Assembly: GCA_030077755.1 (NCBI GenBank)
Contig: JAQJZZ010000013.1
Coordinates: forward strand, 1,364,001 to 1,428,000
DNA length: 64,000 nucleotides
Direction of reading: 5' to 3'
DNA from: Filosporella fistucella
Taxonomy: Eukaryota > Ascomycota > Leotiomycetes > Helotiales
The number at the start of each line of letters is the position of its first letter. The first letter of the stretch is position 1. The position numbers and the translations under genes were made by a program. Shown piece by piece: positions 62,103 to 64,000 of this stretch. The notes beneath the pieces were generated by a model, which saw only the letters and a list, made by a program, of their open reading frames with translations, made no database searches and was not told the origin of the DNA.

Positions 62103-64000
62103 TTAAACCTTATCGTCCTCCGCTTTTCCCTTTATATGCGCCGGCATGGCAGTGGCCATATTCTTAAATAATATCTTTTATAGCATATCCGAATAGGCTA
62201 GAACCTCTCTTTTAATAATCCCTTTAAGCTTATTATTTAAGATCTTATTTATAAGTTTTAAGGGATTGATAGAGCGCTTTAATATATCTAGATACCGCTT
62301 AACTCTTTAAGCTATTCTTGGTCTTACCTTTTTTAAAGCCTCGGTTTATTCTTTATTAATATCTATTTCCTTTACTTCGCTACTTTTAATCACCTCATTC
62401 TCCGTAGTTGCCTTCCTCTAGTTCCCGGCCTTAAGAATCTTTAGGATAGCTATTTTCCTTTCCTTATTAATCCTTTCCTTTAATACGCGCCTTAGATTCT
62501 CCCATTTTTCCTCTTCCGCGGCCCCTTTCCCTCCTCGGAGCATGGCAGCTATAATAAAGATCCCCAAATTAATAATTTCCTTAACCTCTTTATTATCCGA
62601 TTTATTTATTTAAATAATAGTACCAGATATTTTACCTATATTTATATGCCGGACCGGCATAGGCTAAGGTGGTGCTTATTCCTAGAAATAATAAATAATA
62701 TCCTTTCCTTTCTCCCCTCTAGGAATATAAGCGGATCTTCTTCCTTTACCTGATTTCCCTAAAAGCATCCTTCCTTTAACGGTTTTATAAATAAGGCCTT
62801 ATTCGCAATTAATCCTAAAATCGGGATATTATTATTTAAAATAACCCTCTTTTAAATAATAATAATAGCGCATTATTCGAGGATAATACGCTTTTCTAGC
62901 AAAGGCACCTATATTAGGTATTAGTCCTTAAGGCGGAGCCGAAATGTTAACTTTGCTTATAATATTAGTTAAATAGGCACCGCGATTCTCCCCGCTAAGC
63001 GGGGTAAACCGAACCCGTTGGCCTCCTATCCCCATATCCGCAATCGCTTTAATAGACATAGCCAGAGATTAGAAAGCCTTAATTAAATCCTTAATTATTC
63101 CTTTAAAGATTACCTAAGCTCGCGGGTTTATAATAAGAACTATAAACTGCTTTTCCCTTAATATCTAAGCCGTATTTCCGAATTAATCCACTAATTAACT
63201 TAGATTCTCGCGCCCTTAAGCATCGGAATTAAATTCTTAAACCGTCTTATTGCTCGCCAGAATCTTAATAATAATCTTAATCATATTAATATATACCATT
63301 ATAAAGGGAAGCTTGATATTAATTTTATTCTTTTAAATAACCTTATTCTAAATCCCTTAGGAAAGACCATTTAAAAACCATATTCCCCTTATATAATCCT
63401 CGATTTAACCCTTTTTTTTTAACGTAAATAATATAGCCGTGAATTGTCGGATATAAGCATGCGTTTCAGCCTCGTCACCGCGCTTCTTATTCTTTAAAGC
63501 CTCTAAGAAAGCGCGAGAATTCATTTGCTAAATGGCATTATAATCCTTATATTTTATTATAAGTGCTTTAACCAATGCACTCTAGTCCTGATTAACCCAT
63601 TCCTATAACGTTTTAATATATTAGCCTATAGCCGTGGCATAGTATCTCGGCAGCCATTTAATCTTCCCTTTTTTATCCCATTTAGCATCTTTAGCCTAGT
63701 CTTTAAACCTCTCTAGGAACTCCGTAATATTATACCCTTTAAAGTATAAAGCCCTAGGACTATGCGGAAGGGGTATGGTAAGCACTACCCTTATAAACAT
63801 TATAGCTATTATCTAAGTAATCTAATCCTATATTATATCCGGTTCTTCCCTAGGAAGAAATTCTAATTCATTTAAAAAGCTCACTAGTGATATCGAAAAT
63901 CGTAAACTTAATAACCTATATTTTAAAAACTTAAGTAAGACTTATATACTTAATAAAACCACTATTAGAAGGATTTATAAAACGGATATAATTAATCCCT

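Larger units (their letters stand above)
52750..64000. repeat. RIP-degraded AT-rich repeat block
   Basis: The block runs off the window edge. Long reading frames keep register but are full of TAA, TAG and TGA where Gln or Arg codons are expected, consistent with CpA to TpA mutation. All short open frames here are chance or fragments. GC-rich DNA survives only in small palindromes. Confidence 0.85.
58290..64000 (-). mobile_element. Ty3/gypsy-type LTR retrotransposon, RIP-inactivated, 5' end beyond window
   Basis: Reading on the minus strand the order is Gag-like (63.9-62.6 kb), protease, reverse transcriptase, RNase H, integrase and a post-integrase segment (KWLGLFRISKVIPDKGTYFL, about 58290-58480). 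This PR-RT-RH-IN order is diagnostic of Ty3/gypsy (Metaviridae-type) elements of fungi. All domains carry in-frame stops, so the element is dead. Neither LTR could be identified: the 5' LTR is outside the window and the 3' boundary is obscured by RIP. Confidence 0.85.

Overview
This is nuclear DNA of a filamentous ascomycete, most likely a leotiomycete such as a Botrytis/Sclerotinia relative. Evidence: short GT-AG introns of about 43-91 nt with CTAAC/CTAAT/CTGAC branch sites, Pezizomycotina-only families (Zn2Cys6 activator, 2EXR, PTH11-like receptor, HET remnant, Dicer-like 2 without PAZ, SRPK-like kinase, OTT_1508-type deaminase), and an AT-rich terminal block whose dead reading frames carry TAA/TAG/TGA stops where CAA/CAG/CGA codons are expected, the mark of repeat-induced point mutation (RIP). 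The species call is inference.

Layout. 1-25.4 kb is a core-like segment: an FHS-family sugar permease (1.2-2.7 kb), a tRNA-Tyr gene (3.8 kb), a 2EXR protein (4.8-5.7 kb), a large Ser-rich protein with a predicted N-myristoylation site (7.7-11.4 kb), a Zn2Cys6 activator converging on a small unknown gene (14.9-18.0 kb), a SET/MYND protein (21-22.7 kb) and a PTH11-like 7TM receptor (24.2-25.4 kb). 26-51.6 kb looks accessory: a broken HET gene, a T5orf172/GIY-YIG protein, Dicer-like 2, a C2H2 zinc-finger frame with an internal stop, a deaminase-like gene, small multi-exon genes, a broken STAND-type N-terminal-domain gene and an SRPK-like kinase, among six copies of a 5S-rRNA-derived repeat, minisatellites and a 196-bp foldback. 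52.7-64 kb is RIP-degraded: two divergent dead ORFs of unknown type (843 and 439 codons) and a minus-strand Ty3/gypsy pol.

Functionally the 27-49 kb stretch gathers genes of RNA silencing (DCL2), possible nucleic-acid processing (GIY-YIG-like, deaminase-like) and self/non-self recognition (HET and STAND-type remnants) next to silenced repeats, as expected of a fungal accessory compartment. The core genes show no obvious shared pathway.

The most unusual observation is the tRNA-Tyr(GUA) gene at 3802-3936 (minus). Besides the usual intron next to the anticodon, a 50-nt block with consensus spliceosomal signals (GTAAGT, CACTAAC, CAG) sits inside the D arm, and removing it exactly restores a canonical tRNA. 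Other points: GC palindromes with compensatory differences inside the RIP block, and a frame-preserving divergent pair of dead ORFs beside the Ty3 pol. Exon boundaries were read by eye from splice consensus and phase; none has been tested.
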